Positions 57,078-64,000 of a DNA stretch of 64,000 nt are shown one piece after another. The number at the start of each line of letters is the position of its first letter. Position 1 is the stretch's first letter. A model generated the notes under the pieces. It searched no databases and was not told where the DNA came from. It was given only the letters and a program-made list of their open reading frames with translations. The stretch comes from Microbacterium sp. TNHR37B (GTDB taxonomy: Bacteria > Actinomycetota > Actinomycetes > Actinomycetales > Microbacteriaceae), in assembly GCF_001620065.1 (NCBI RefSeq), contig NZ_LQGV01000001.1, positions 248,001-312,000 on the forward strand, given 5' to 3'. The position numbers were made by a program, and so were the translations under genes.

Positions 57078-57902
57078 GTGAGCGAGACGAGTCGGAGCTT
57101 CGATCTGGGCCCCGCCCTGCTGTTCTGTCCCGCGGACCGGCCGGAGCGTTTCGAGAAGGCGATGGAGCGCTCCGACGCGGTCATCCTCGACCTCGAGGAC
57201 GCCGTGGCGGACAGCGCGAAAGCCGCCGCGCGCGGCCACCTGATCGATCAGCCCCTCGACCCGTCACGGGTGGTTGTCCGGGTGAATCCGGTGGGAGGGG
57301 AGTCCTTCGCCTCCGATCTCGCGACCCTCTCGCAGACGGACTACCGCACGATCATGATCGCGAAGGCGGAGTCCCCGAAGCGCATCGGGCGGATCGACCC
57401 ACGCTTCCGTGTGATCGCCCTCTGCGAGACGGCGCGCGGGGTCGCGGCCGCGGAGCGACTCGCCTCCCGTGAGAACGTCGTCGCCCTCATGTGGGGGGCC
57501 GAAGACCTGGTCGCCTCTCTCGGGGGGACCTCCAGCCGGAAGCCACGCGGCACGTACCGTGACATCGCGCGCTACGCCCGCTCGCGCGTGCTCCTGGCTG
57601 CCGGTGCCGCGGGGAAAGCCGCCATCGACGCGGTCCACCTCGACATCGCCGACGTGCGCGGGCTCCGCCGTGAGGCCACCGATGCGGCGGCCAGCGGCTT
57701 CACGGCGACGGCTTGCATCCACCCTTCTCAGGTGGAGACGATCCGTGAGGCCTACCGCCCGAGCGACGCCGAGCTGACCTGGGCGCGCGACGTGATCGCC
57801 GCCGCGGCGACCGAGGGTGGAGTCTTCCGATTCCGTGGACGGATGGTCGATGAGCCGGTGCTGCGGCACGCGCGCACCGTGCTCCGCCGCGCGGTCGCAT
57901 AG
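57078..57902 (+). CDS. CitE/HpcH-family CoA-ester lyase
   Basis: A 274-aa HpcH/HpaI (CitE-like) protein. The N terminus LLFCPADRPERFEKAM is the family start. The metal ligands are probably Glu and Asp in VILDLEDAVAD and in MWGAEDLVASLGG. The C terminus ACIHPSQVETI binds the CoA part. Stand-alone CitE-like proteins cleave malyl-CoA, citramalyl-CoA or similar esters. The substrate here may come from branched-chain acyl-CoA breakdown given the neighbours. No citrate lyase subunits are present. Confidence 0.88.
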   Translation: MSETSRSFDLGPALLFCPADRPERFEKAMERSDAVILDLEDAVADSAKAAARGHLIDQPLDPSRVVVRVNPVGGESFASDLATLSQTDYRTIMIAKAESPKRIGRIDPRFRVIALCETARGVAAAERLASRENVVALMWGAEDLVASLGGTSSRKPRGTYRDIARYARSRVLLAAGAAGKAAIDAVHLDIADVRGLRREATDAAASGFTATACIHPSQVETIREAYRPSDAELTWARDVIAAAATEGGVFRFRGRMVDEPVLRHARTVLRRAVA

Positions 57903-57953
57903 CCCGGGATCACCGGCTGCGGGTCGCGCGATCGCGATCTCGGTGACGTGCAG

Positions 57954-58559
57954 CTAGGACGCGATGCCCGCGTAGTCGAGCAAGCTCAACCGATCACGCT
58001 CCATGAGGAAGGTGTGCGCGGACCCGTTGGCGAGGCGTTCGCCAGCAGCAGGGAAGGCACCGCCGGTGGCGTGACGGATGAGTTCCCGGATGAGCGCACC
58101 GTGCGAGACGACCACGAGCGACGGCGCGAGCGGGAAGGTGTCGCGGCGGGCGTCGCGGATCGCCGTGCGCAGGCCTGCGATGGCACGCACCCGCACGTCG
58201 GCCCAGGCCTCCGCGCCCGGGACGACCGCGTCTTCCCACGCGCCCCAGGTCTCGCGGAACTGCTCGATGCCGACGCCCTCGGCCTCCCCGTAGCCCCTCT
58301 CGCGGAGGGCCGGGTACGCGCGCGGGGCCGTCGCCCCGAGGACGTCCGCGATGATACTCGCCGTCTCCCGCGCGCGGGAGAGGTCGCTGGACGCGACCAC
58401 GAGTGGTGCGTCGAGGTCGAGACGCGATCGCAGGCTCTCGGCCGCTTCTCGTGCCTGCTGCCGGCCGGTGTCGTTGAGGGGGATGTCGGTCGAGCCTTGG
58501 ATCAGCCGTCGGGCGTTCCAGTCGGTCTCTCCGTGCCGGACGAGGGTCAGCGTGGTCAC
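57954..58559 (-). CDS. Histidine phosphatase family protein
   Basis: A 201-aa phosphoglycerate-mutase-like phosphatase. The catalytic motif LVRHGETDWN lies at residues 6-15, SSDLSRARETA near residue 57 holds the Arg, ERGYGEAEG holds the acid/base Glu, and VVSHGALIREL carries the second His. The substrate could be a sugar phosphate, a cobalamin precursor or another phosphate ester; sequence does not decide. GTG 58559 is 6 nt from TAGGCT. It is convergent with the CitE-like gene. Confidence 0.92.
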   Translation of the reverse strand: MTTLTLVRHGETDWNARRLIQGSTDIPLNDTGRQQAREAAESLRSRLDLDAPLVVASSDLSRARETASIIADVLGATAPRAYPALRERGYGEAEGVGIEQFRETWGAWEDAVVPGAEAWADVRVRAIAGLRTAIRDARRDTFPLAPSLVVVSHGALIRELIRHATGGAFPAAGERLANGSAHTFLMERDRLSLLDYAGIAS

Positions 58560-58565
58560 CTCTCG

Positions 58566-58571
58566 AGCCTA
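58566..58571 (-). promoter_or_regulatory. -10 box TAGGCT, leaderless histidine-phosphatase promoter
   Basis: On the minus strand TAGGCT is followed by CGAGAG and then the GTG at 58559, exactly 6 nt away. Confidence 0.5.
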
Positions 58572-58599
58572 ACCTCGACGCCCGGGGAGGAGCGCCCGG

Positions 58600-59445
58600 T
58601 CAGCCGGTGAGCGCCACGGACAACGCGTGCAGCACTTCGGTCGTTCCGGCATCGACCTTCACCGTCGCGGTGCTGTCGGCGCGGGTCTGGCCGCGGTTGA
58701 CGATGACGATCGGGATCCGGCGGCGTCGGGCGCGTTCGACCAGTCGCACGCCGGAGTTGACCACGAGTGAGGAGCCCGCCACCAGGAGAGCGTCGCTTCC
58801 GCGGAGCAGCTGCTCCGCCTCGCGGAACTTCTCCAGGGGGACGAACTCGCCGAAGAACACGACATCGGGCTTGAGCAGTCCACCGCACACTGTGCAGGCG
58901 GGCACCCGGAATCCCTCGGTGCTCTCGGGAAGGACGTCGCCGTCGGGTCCGAGAGCGACGCGCTCGGGCACGGTGATCCAAGGGTTGTCGGCTTCGACGC
59001 GTGCGGCGAGATCCCGCCGGTCGAAGACCTGTCCGCAATGGGTGCAGAAGACGCGGCGCATCGTGCCGTGGAGTTCGACGACCCGGTGGCTTCCGGCGCG
59101 AAGGTGAAGGCCGTCGACGTTCTGGGTCACGACGCCGCTGACCGCTCCGGCGCGCTCCATCTCGGCCAGAGCGATGTGGCCGGCGTTGGGGGTGGCGGCG
59201 GCGAAGGTGCGCCACCCGAGGTGGCTTCCGACCCAGTAGCGCCGGCGGGCATCGTCGTTCGCGAGGAACTGCTGCGCCGTCATCGGCGTGCGCACCGGTG
59301 CTCCCTTGCCGCGGTAGTCGGGGATACCGGAGTCCGTCGATACGCCGGCTCCGGTCAGGACGGCGACACGACGCCCGGCGAGGGCTTCGACGGCGCGGTC
59401 GATATCCGCCGCCGTCGCCGCGTCGTCGTGCACCACCGTCGTCAT
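58600..59445 (-). CDS. NAD-dependent protein deacylase, Sir2 family
   Basis: A 281-aa sirtuin. The NAD site is LTGAGVSTDSGIPDYRG near residue 32, followed by TQNVDGLH and the catalytic His in VELHGTM. Two CxxC pairs (FCTHC and ACTVC) bind structural zinc. VFFGE and AGSSLVVNSG complete the motif set. It removes acetyl or other acyl groups from lysines. Minus-strand TAGAGT lies about 35 nt upstream of the ATG. It ends 40 nt before the histidine-phosphatase gene, and the two may be cotranscribed. Confidence 0.95.
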   Translation of the reverse strand: MTTVVHDDAATAADIDRAVEALAGRRVAVLTGAGVSTDSGIPDYRGKGAPVRTPMTAQQFLANDDARRRYWVGSHLGWRTFAAATPNAGHIALAEMERAGAVSGVVTQNVDGLHLRAGSHRVVELHGTMRRVFCTHCGQVFDRRDLAARVEADNPWITVPERVALGPDGDVLPESTEGFRVPACTVCGGLLKPDVVFFGEFVPLEKFREAEQLLRGSDALLVAGSSLVVNSGVRLVERARRRRIPIVIVNRGQTRADSTATVKVDAGTTEVLHALSVALTG

Positions 59446-59564
59446 CGCGCTCGCCTTCTCCCCAGGTCGTCGACTGCACTCTACGCCGTCCGGTTTTCGG
59501 TTGTGTTTCGTCGGCCCGCACGCCTGCGTCGGCCGAGAGGATCATGCCGTGACACAGTGGAGGC

Positions 59565-60404
59565 GTGCCGATCCCCGCGTCCGAGCCGACCACGCCGCCC
59601 CCCTCCGTGACGATCGACGATCCTGCCGACCCGCGTCTGTCGGACTATCGCGACCTGACGGACGTGGCGCTGCGGCGGGTGCGTGAGCCACAGGAGGGGC
59701 TGTACATCGCCGAGTCGGCGAAGGTCATCGCGCGCGCCCTGGCCGCCGGTCACCACCCGCGATCCGTGCTGGTGCAGGAGAAGTGGCTCGCCGACATCGG
59801 CGGTCTGCTCTCGGCGGCTGGCGTCGTCGATGTGCCGGTGTACGTCGTCTCCGACCGGGTCGCCGAACAGGTGACGGGATACGCCGTCCATCGCGGTGCC
59901 CTCGCCGCCATGCATCGTCCCGCGCTGCGTTCGGTCTCCGAGGTGGTCGCGGGGGCACGGACGGTTCTGGTGCTGGAAGACATCGTCGACCACACCAACG
60001 TCGGGGCTGCCTTCCGGGGCGCGGCAGGTCTCGGGGCCGATGCCGTGCTCGTGACGCCGCGGTGCGCCGACCCCCTCTATCGGCGGAGCATCCGGGTGAG
60101 CATGGGTACCGTCTTCCAGGTTCCGTGGACGCGTCTGCCGGAGTGGCCGGAGGCGCGCGAGCAGGTGCATGCCGCGGGGCTCCATATCGCCGCATTGGCC
60201 CTCGCCGAGGAAGCAGTGACGCTCGACGCCTTCGCGGCGAGCCGTCCGCCGGGGGTGGCACTCGTCCTCGGCACCGAGGGCGACGGCCTCTCGCGCCGGG
60301 CCCTGGAGGCAGCCGACACCGTCGTGACGATTCCGATGGCCGGCGGAGTCGACTCACTCAACGTCGCGGCAGCATCCGCGGTCGCGCTCTGGGCGCTCCG
60401 CTGA
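59565..60404 (+). CDS. TrmH/SpoU-family RNA 2'-O-methyltransferase
   Basis: A 279-aa SPOUT methyltransferase. The N-terminal substrate-binding domain has LYIAESAKVIARAL near residue 46. The knotted SAM domain has motif 1 EDIVDHTNVGAAFR near residue 139, motif 2 ALVLGTEGDGLSR near residue 230, and motif 3 IPMAGGVDSLNVAAASAVAL at the C terminus, with Ala-Gly where Met is usual. It methylates rRNA or tRNA ribose. The GTG has GTGGAGG just upstream. Confidence 0.92.
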   Translation: MPIPASEPTTPPPSVTIDDPADPRLSDYRDLTDVALRRVREPQEGLYIAESAKVIARALAAGHHPRSVLVQEKWLADIGGLLSAAGVVDVPVYVVSDRVAEQVTGYAVHRGALAAMHRPALRSVSEVVAGARTVLVLEDIVDHTNVGAAFRGAAGLGADAVLVTPRCADPLYRRSIRVSMGTVFQVPWTRLPEWPEAREQVHAAGLHIAALALAEEAVTLDAFAASRPPGVALVLGTEGDGLSRRALEAADTVVTIPMAGGVDSLNVAAASAVALWALR

Positions 60405-60428
60405 CTTCCCAGACCGCCGACGTCTCGT

Positions 60429-61301
60429 CTAGGCGGGGCTCCCCGGACGCGCGTCGCGGTCTGCGCCGGGGGCGACCGTCTCGATCGGCAGCGGCTCAGG
60501 TCGCTTCGCGGTGATGTGGTCGCCCGACGACTGGTGACGCACGCGCCGGAGCACCCACGGCACCAGGTGCTGCCGCGCCCACACGATGTCGTTCGCCCGC
60601 GCCTCGCGCCAGGTCAGCGAGGGGAGGGGGTCGGGCTGCATGGGCTGGAGATCGTTGGGAACGTTGAGGGTGCGCAGCACCATCCGCGCCATCTCGTGAT
60701 GCCCCAGAGCGTTCAGGTGAAGCCGGTCATCGTCGAAGAACCGCATGTCCTGCACTTCTTTCAGCGCCCACTGGTCGGCCACGACGCAGTCGTAGCGCTC
60801 GGCGATGGCCCGGATGTTCTCGTTGTAGATGGCCACCCGCCCGCGGATGCCCCGGAAGACGGGCGTGAAGTTGGTGTCGATGCCGGTGAAGACGACGAGT
60901 GTCGCGCCGCGCGACGACAACCGGACGACCGCGTCCTCGAACAGTGCGGCGACCGCGTCCGGGTCACCTCCCGGCCGGATCACGTCGTTGCCTCCGGCGG
61001 AGAACGTGATGAGGTCGGGATTGAGAGCGATCGCCGGCTCCACCTGGTCGGCGACGATCTGGCCGATGAGCTTTCCGCGGACGGCGAGGTTGGCGTAGGC
61101 GAAGTCGTCGACCTGAGAGCCGAGCACTTCGGCGACACGGTCGGCCCAGCCCCGGTGCGCGCCGGGCGTGCCCGGGATGGGGTCGCCGATCCCCTCGGTG
61201 AACGAGTCGCCGAGCGACACCATGCGCCGCCACGGATGGGGCGAGTCGTTCGGGATGTAGGGGGAGCGGTGATCGTCGGGTGTCGGTTCGTTGTTGCGCA
61301 T
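60429..61301 (-). CDS. SGNH/GDSL hydrolase
   Basis: A 290-aa GDSL esterase. Block I is VSLGDSFTEGIGD near residue 28, block III is SAGGNDVIRP with the Asn of the oxyanion hole, and block V is DRLHLNALGHHEMA with Asp and His. No signal peptide is present, so it is cytoplasmic. Members deacetylate or de-esterify varied substrates. ATG 61301 has GAGGAAC upstream. It is divergent from the helicase gene and convergent with the SpoU gene. Confidence 0.92.
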   Translation of the reverse strand: MRNNEPTPDDHRSPYIPNDSPHPWRRMVSLGDSFTEGIGDPIPGTPGAHRGWADRVAEVLGSQVDDFAYANLAVRGKLIGQIVADQVEPAIALNPDLITFSAGGNDVIRPGGDPDAVAALFEDAVVRLSSRGATLVVFTGIDTNFTPVFRGIRGRVAIYNENIRAIAERYDCVVADQWALKEVQDMRFFDDDRLHLNALGHHEMARMVLRTLNVPNDLQPMQPDPLPSLTWREARANDIVWARQHLVPWVLRRVRHQSSGDHITAKRPEPLPIETVAPGADRDARPGSPA

Positions 61302-61351
61302 CTGTTCCTCGACTCGTGGTCGTTTCGAGGCTACCCCTCGCGCCCAGCGTT

Positions 61352-61357
61352 TAGGGT
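61352..61357 (+). promoter_or_regulatory. -10 box TAGGGT of the helicase gene
   Basis: TAGGGT ends 8 nt before GTG 61366, so the message would be leaderless or nearly so. The gap to the divergent SGNH gene is 64 bp. Confidence 0.35.
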
Positions 61358-61365
61358 GGTCACTC

Positions 61366-63204
61366 GTGACGGCGGACGAGCAGGCGGGAAGCGAGGGGTC
61401 CCATTTCGGGAGCTTCGCCGCCGAGCACCTGTCACCCGCCTTCCCGCAGCGAGCGCCGTGGGGGACCGCGCAGAACCTCCGTGCCTGGCAGGCCGAGGCC
61501 CTGGAAGCGTACTTCGACGCCGATGGACCCGACGGAGTCGGCAAGGGCCCGCGCGACTTCCTCGCCGCCGCCACCCCCGGCGCCGGAAAGACGACCTTCG
61601 CCCTCCGGCTCGCCTCCGAGCTCCTCCGACGCGGGGTCATCGATCGCATCGTGGTCGTCGCTCCGACCGAGCACCTGAAGACGCAGTGGGCTGACGCGGC
61701 CGCCCGGGTGTCCATCCGCCTCGACCCCCGCTTCAGCAACCGCCACCATGCCCCGGCACGCCACTACCACGGCGTGGCGGTGACCTACGCGCAGGTCGCC
61801 GTGAAGGCCTCCGTCCATCAGCGCTTGACGATGGACGCCCGCACGCTCGTCATCCTCGACGAGGTCCATCACGGAGGCGACGCGCTCAGCTGGGGCGACG
61901 CTCTCCGCGAGGCCTATGGACGGGCCACGCGCAGGCTTCTGCTGTCAGGAACGCCCTTCCGCAGCGACACCGCGCCGATCCCCTTCGTCGAGTACCACCC
62001 CAACGAGAAGGGCATCCGGCTCTCCCGCACCGACTACAGCTACGGGTACGGGCGGGCGCTCGCCGACGGCGTCGTGCGTCCTGTGCTCTTCCTCGTCTAC
62101 GCCGGGAAGATGCGCTGGCGGACGCGGGCCGGCGACGAGCTGGAGGCCCATCTGGGGCAGGACAACACGAAGGACGTGACGTCGCAGGCCTGGCGGACGG
62201 CTCTCGATCCCGAAGGCGACTGGATTCCCGCCGTGCTGCAGTCGGCCGACCGGCGGTTGTCGGAGGTGCGCCAGGAGGTTCCCGATGCGGGCGGCCTCGT
62301 CATCGCCACGGATCAGACCGCCGCCCGCGCCTACGCCGCGATCCTGCGCGACATCACCGGGGAGGCGCCCACCGTCGTCCTCTCCGACGACAAGGCCGCC
62401 TCGGGACGGATCGAGACGTTCTCGCAGTCAACCAGTCGTTGGATGGTCGCCGTGCGGATGGTGTCCGAAGGAGTGGATGTTCCTCGCCTGTCCGTCGGGG
62501 TCTACGCCACGAGCGCGTCCACGCCGCTCTTTTTCGCCCAGGCGATCGGCCGGTTCGTGCGGGCCCGCCGGCGCGGCGAGACGGCGTCGGTCTTCCTTCC
62601 GCACGTGCCGCCGCTCCTGAACCTCGCGGGGGAGATGGAGCGGGAGCGCGATCACGCGCTGGACCGGGAGAGCGACGGGGAAGACGGGCTCGACGACGAT
62701 CTCCTCGAATCGGCCGAGCGGGAGGAGAGCGCCTCCGACGCCCTGACCGAGGAGTTCACGTACCAGGCGCTCGGATCCGTCGCGCACTTCGACCGGGTGC
62801 TCTACGACGGCAAGGAGTTCGGTCAGCTGGCGGTACCGGGGACGCCCGAGGAGGAGGAGTTCCTGGGTTTGCCGGGGCTCCTGGAGCCCGAGCACGTCCA
62901 CGAGCTGCTGATGCAGCGGCAAGCGCGCCAGTCGCGCCACCGGCGTGCACGGGAACGGGCGGCCGGCGCAGCCGAGACCACCGAGGGCGAGGAGTCTCTC
63001 CCCGCACCCCTGCACCGCACCCTCCGCGAGCAGCGGCAGCTCCTGAACAGCCTCGTCGGGCTGTACGCGCGTCAAAGCGGAGAGCCTCACGGCGCCGTTC
63101 ACGCCGAACTGCGTCGGATCTGCGGCGGACCCGAGGTGGCCCGAGCGACCGTGGCGCAGTTGCAGGCGCGCATCGACGTGCTCCGTTCGCGCGTGCGCTC
63201 CTGA
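61366..63204 (+). CDS. Superfamily 2 DEAD/DEAH-box helicase
   Basis: A 612-aa SF2 helicase or translocase. Motif I ATPGAGKTTF is near residue 68, motif Ia VVAPTEHLK, motif II LDEVHHGGD (DEVH) near residue 166, motif III LSGTPFRSD, motif V in VRMVSEGVDVPRL and motif VI QAIGRFVRARRRG near residue 394. The C-terminal 190 residues are charged and partly coiled (EEEEFLGLP, RQARQSRHRRARERA). Its role is not known. The neighbours do not suggest a restriction or defence system. GTG 61366 agrees with the upstream -10. Confidence 0.9.
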   Translation: MTADEQAGSEGSHFGSFAAEHLSPAFPQRAPWGTAQNLRAWQAEALEAYFDADGPDGVGKGPRDFLAAATPGAGKTTFALRLASELLRRGVIDRIVVVAPTEHLKTQWADAAARVSIRLDPRFSNRHHAPARHYHGVAVTYAQVAVKASVHQRLTMDARTLVILDEVHHGGDALSWGDALREAYGRATRRLLLSGTPFRSDTAPIPFVEYHPNEKGIRLSRTDYSYGYGRALADGVVRPVLFLVYAGKMRWRTRAGDELEAHLGQDNTKDVTSQAWRTALDPEGDWIPAVLQSADRRLSEVRQEVPDAGGLVIATDQTAARAYAAILRDITGEAPTVVLSDDKAASGRIETFSQSTSRWMVAVRMVSEGVDVPRLSVGVYATSASTPLFFAQAIGRFVRARRRGETASVFLPHVPPLLNLAGEMERERDHALDRESDGEDGLDDDLLESAEREESASDALTEEFTYQALGSVAHFDRVLYDGKEFGQLAVPGTPEEEEFLGLPGLLEPEHVHELLMQRQARQSRHRRARERAAGAAETTEGEESLPAPLHRTLREQRQLLNSLVGLYARQSGEPHGAVHAELRRICGGPEVARATVAQLQARIDVLRSRVRS

Positions 63205-63339
63205 CCGGTCGGTCCCGGAACGACGGGAGGAGCGGGTTCCTGCGGTCGCCCGAAATGCTGGCAGTTCCGCCGAACGCGACGTCCCGCGCCTCGCGCCTGG
63301 ATACCGTGGATCGTCCCCCTCACCCATCTGGAGAGAGCC

Positions 63340-64000
63340 GTGAACGCCGCCCCCCTCACCGAGCCGTCCGCTCGAGACCGTCGCCGCTGGGCGCAGTACC
63401 TCGCCGACGAGCGGGCCGAGGCACAGGTCTACCGGGAGCTCGCCGGAAGGCGGACGGGAGAGGAGCGCGAGATCCTGCTCGCCCTCGCCGAGGCGGAGGG
63501 CCGTCACGAGGAGCACTGGCAGGAACTGCTGGGAGGCGAGCCCGAGCGGCTGCCGCGGGCCAGCACTCGATCCCGGGCGCTGGGATGGATGGCCGGGAAG
63601 TTCGGCTCCATCTTCGTCCTCGCGCTCGCGCAGAACGCCGAAGCGCGCTCGCCCTATGACACCGAGCCGTTCGCCACACCGCGCATGGTGGCCGACGAGA
63701 AGATCCACGGGGAGGTCGTCCGCGGCCTCGCAGCCCGCGGGCGACGCCGCTTGTCCGGCACCTTCCGCGCGGCGGTGTTCGGGGCCAACGACGGCCTCGT
63801 CTCCAACCTCGCCCTGGTCATGGGGATCGGCGCGACCGGCGTGGCTCCGCAGTTCGTCCTCTTCAGCGGCATCGCGGGCCTTCTCGCGGGCGCGCTGTCG
63901 ATGGGCGCGGGGGAGTATGTCTCGGTCCGTTCGCAGCGTGAGCTGCTCGATGCGACCGAGCCCAACACGTACGGCCACGATGTGCTCGCCGATCTCGACC
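63340..64000 (+). CDS. Ferritin-like/VIT1 iron transporter fusion, 3'-truncated by the window
   Basis: A partial protein of 220 codons with no stop before the window ends. The first 100 residues are a ferritin/rubrerythrin-like helical domain, with ADERAEAQVYREL and AEAEGRHEEHW supplying metal-site Glu and His. From residue about 145 a CCC1/VIT1 membrane domain begins (FRAAVFGANDGLVSNLALVMG and GALSMGAGEYVSV, both VIT1 hallmarks). Such fusions move Fe2+ or Mn2+ out of the cytoplasm. GTG 63340 has GGAGAGAG upstream. It fits the iron theme of the window but is 27 kb from the siderophore operon. Confidence 0.9.
   Translation, partial: MNAAPLTEPSARDRRRWAQYLADERAEAQVYRELAGRRTGEEREILLALAEAEGRHEEHWQELLGGEPERLPRASTRSRALGWMAGKFGSIFVLALAQNAEARSPYDTEPFATPRMVADEKIHGEVVRGLAARGRRRLSGTFRAAVFGANDGLVSNLALVMGIGATGVAPQFVLFSGIAGLLAGALSMGAGEYVSVRSQRELLDATEPNTYGHDVLADLD

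Noticed and set aside
61366-63204. Helicase as part of an anti-phage defence system
   Set aside because: Neighbours are a GDSL hydrolase and an iron transporter; no nuclease, methyltransferase specificity subunit or other defence partner is adjacent.

Overview
The window is chromosomal DNA of a high-G+C actinobacterium, most likely Microbacterium or a close member of the Microbacteriaceae. Support comes from RbpA, WhiA, OpcA, actinobacterial RapZ, type-B L31, a DtxR/IdeR-type iron box, the tkt-tal-pgi-zwf-opcA-pgl order, many GTG starts and tightly overlapping genes. I count 66 genes, two of them cut by the window ends. I see no rRNA, tRNA, CRISPR array, IS element or prophage, and no gene-free stretch over 300 bases.

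Layout. (1) 1-5802: uvrB end, a divergent zinc-ribbon/OhrR pair, uvrA and uvrC (nucleotide excision repair). (2) 5869-12418: rapZ (frameshifted), whiA, sodA, then gap-pgk-tpiA, secG and rbpA. (3) 12497-20597, minus strand: overlapping tkt-tal-pgi-zwf-opcA-pgl (pentose phosphate pathway and NADPH supply). (4) 20864-24427: heme O and heme A synthases flanking a serine hydrolase and a small membrane protein. (5) 24696-31350: sufB-sufD-Rieske-sufC-sufT (Fe-S assembly, without sufS or sufU), then a PatB-type lyase coupled to an MFS transporter. (6) 31359-36228: an iron-box-controlled siderophore-uptake operon closed by a strong terminator. (7) 36296-45661: bioY, an ABC-F protein, SURF1, small conserved membrane proteins, a FabG/metallo-hydrolase pair, serB, and divergent glgC/glgA. 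(8) 45671-51453: lone ABC ATPase, rpmE2, exonuclease, alpha/beta hydrolase, CGNR regulator/EamA exporter pair and an Lrp-type regulator. (9) 51642-57902: branched-chain 2-oxoacid dehydrogenase E1a-E1b-E2, TetR regulator, acyl-CoA dehydrogenase and CitE-like lyase, which look like one acyl-CoA catabolic module. (10) 57954-64000: histidine phosphatase, sirtuin, SpoU methyltransferase, SGNH hydrolase, helicase and a partial ferritin-like/VIT1 iron transporter.

The most notable signals are regulatory. A TAnnnT hexamer (usually TAGGCT or TAGACT) lies exactly 6 nt before the start codon of at least ten genes on both strands, which predicts leaderless mRNAs. In four gene pairs the upstream gene's TAG stop codon is itself the first half of that -10 box. 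rapZ has lost two bases in a GC repeat, which puts its body in one open frame with whiA. A one-Cys OhrR-like regulator faces an unrecognised 77-aa zinc-ribbon gene across a palindrome that overlaps both -10 boxes.
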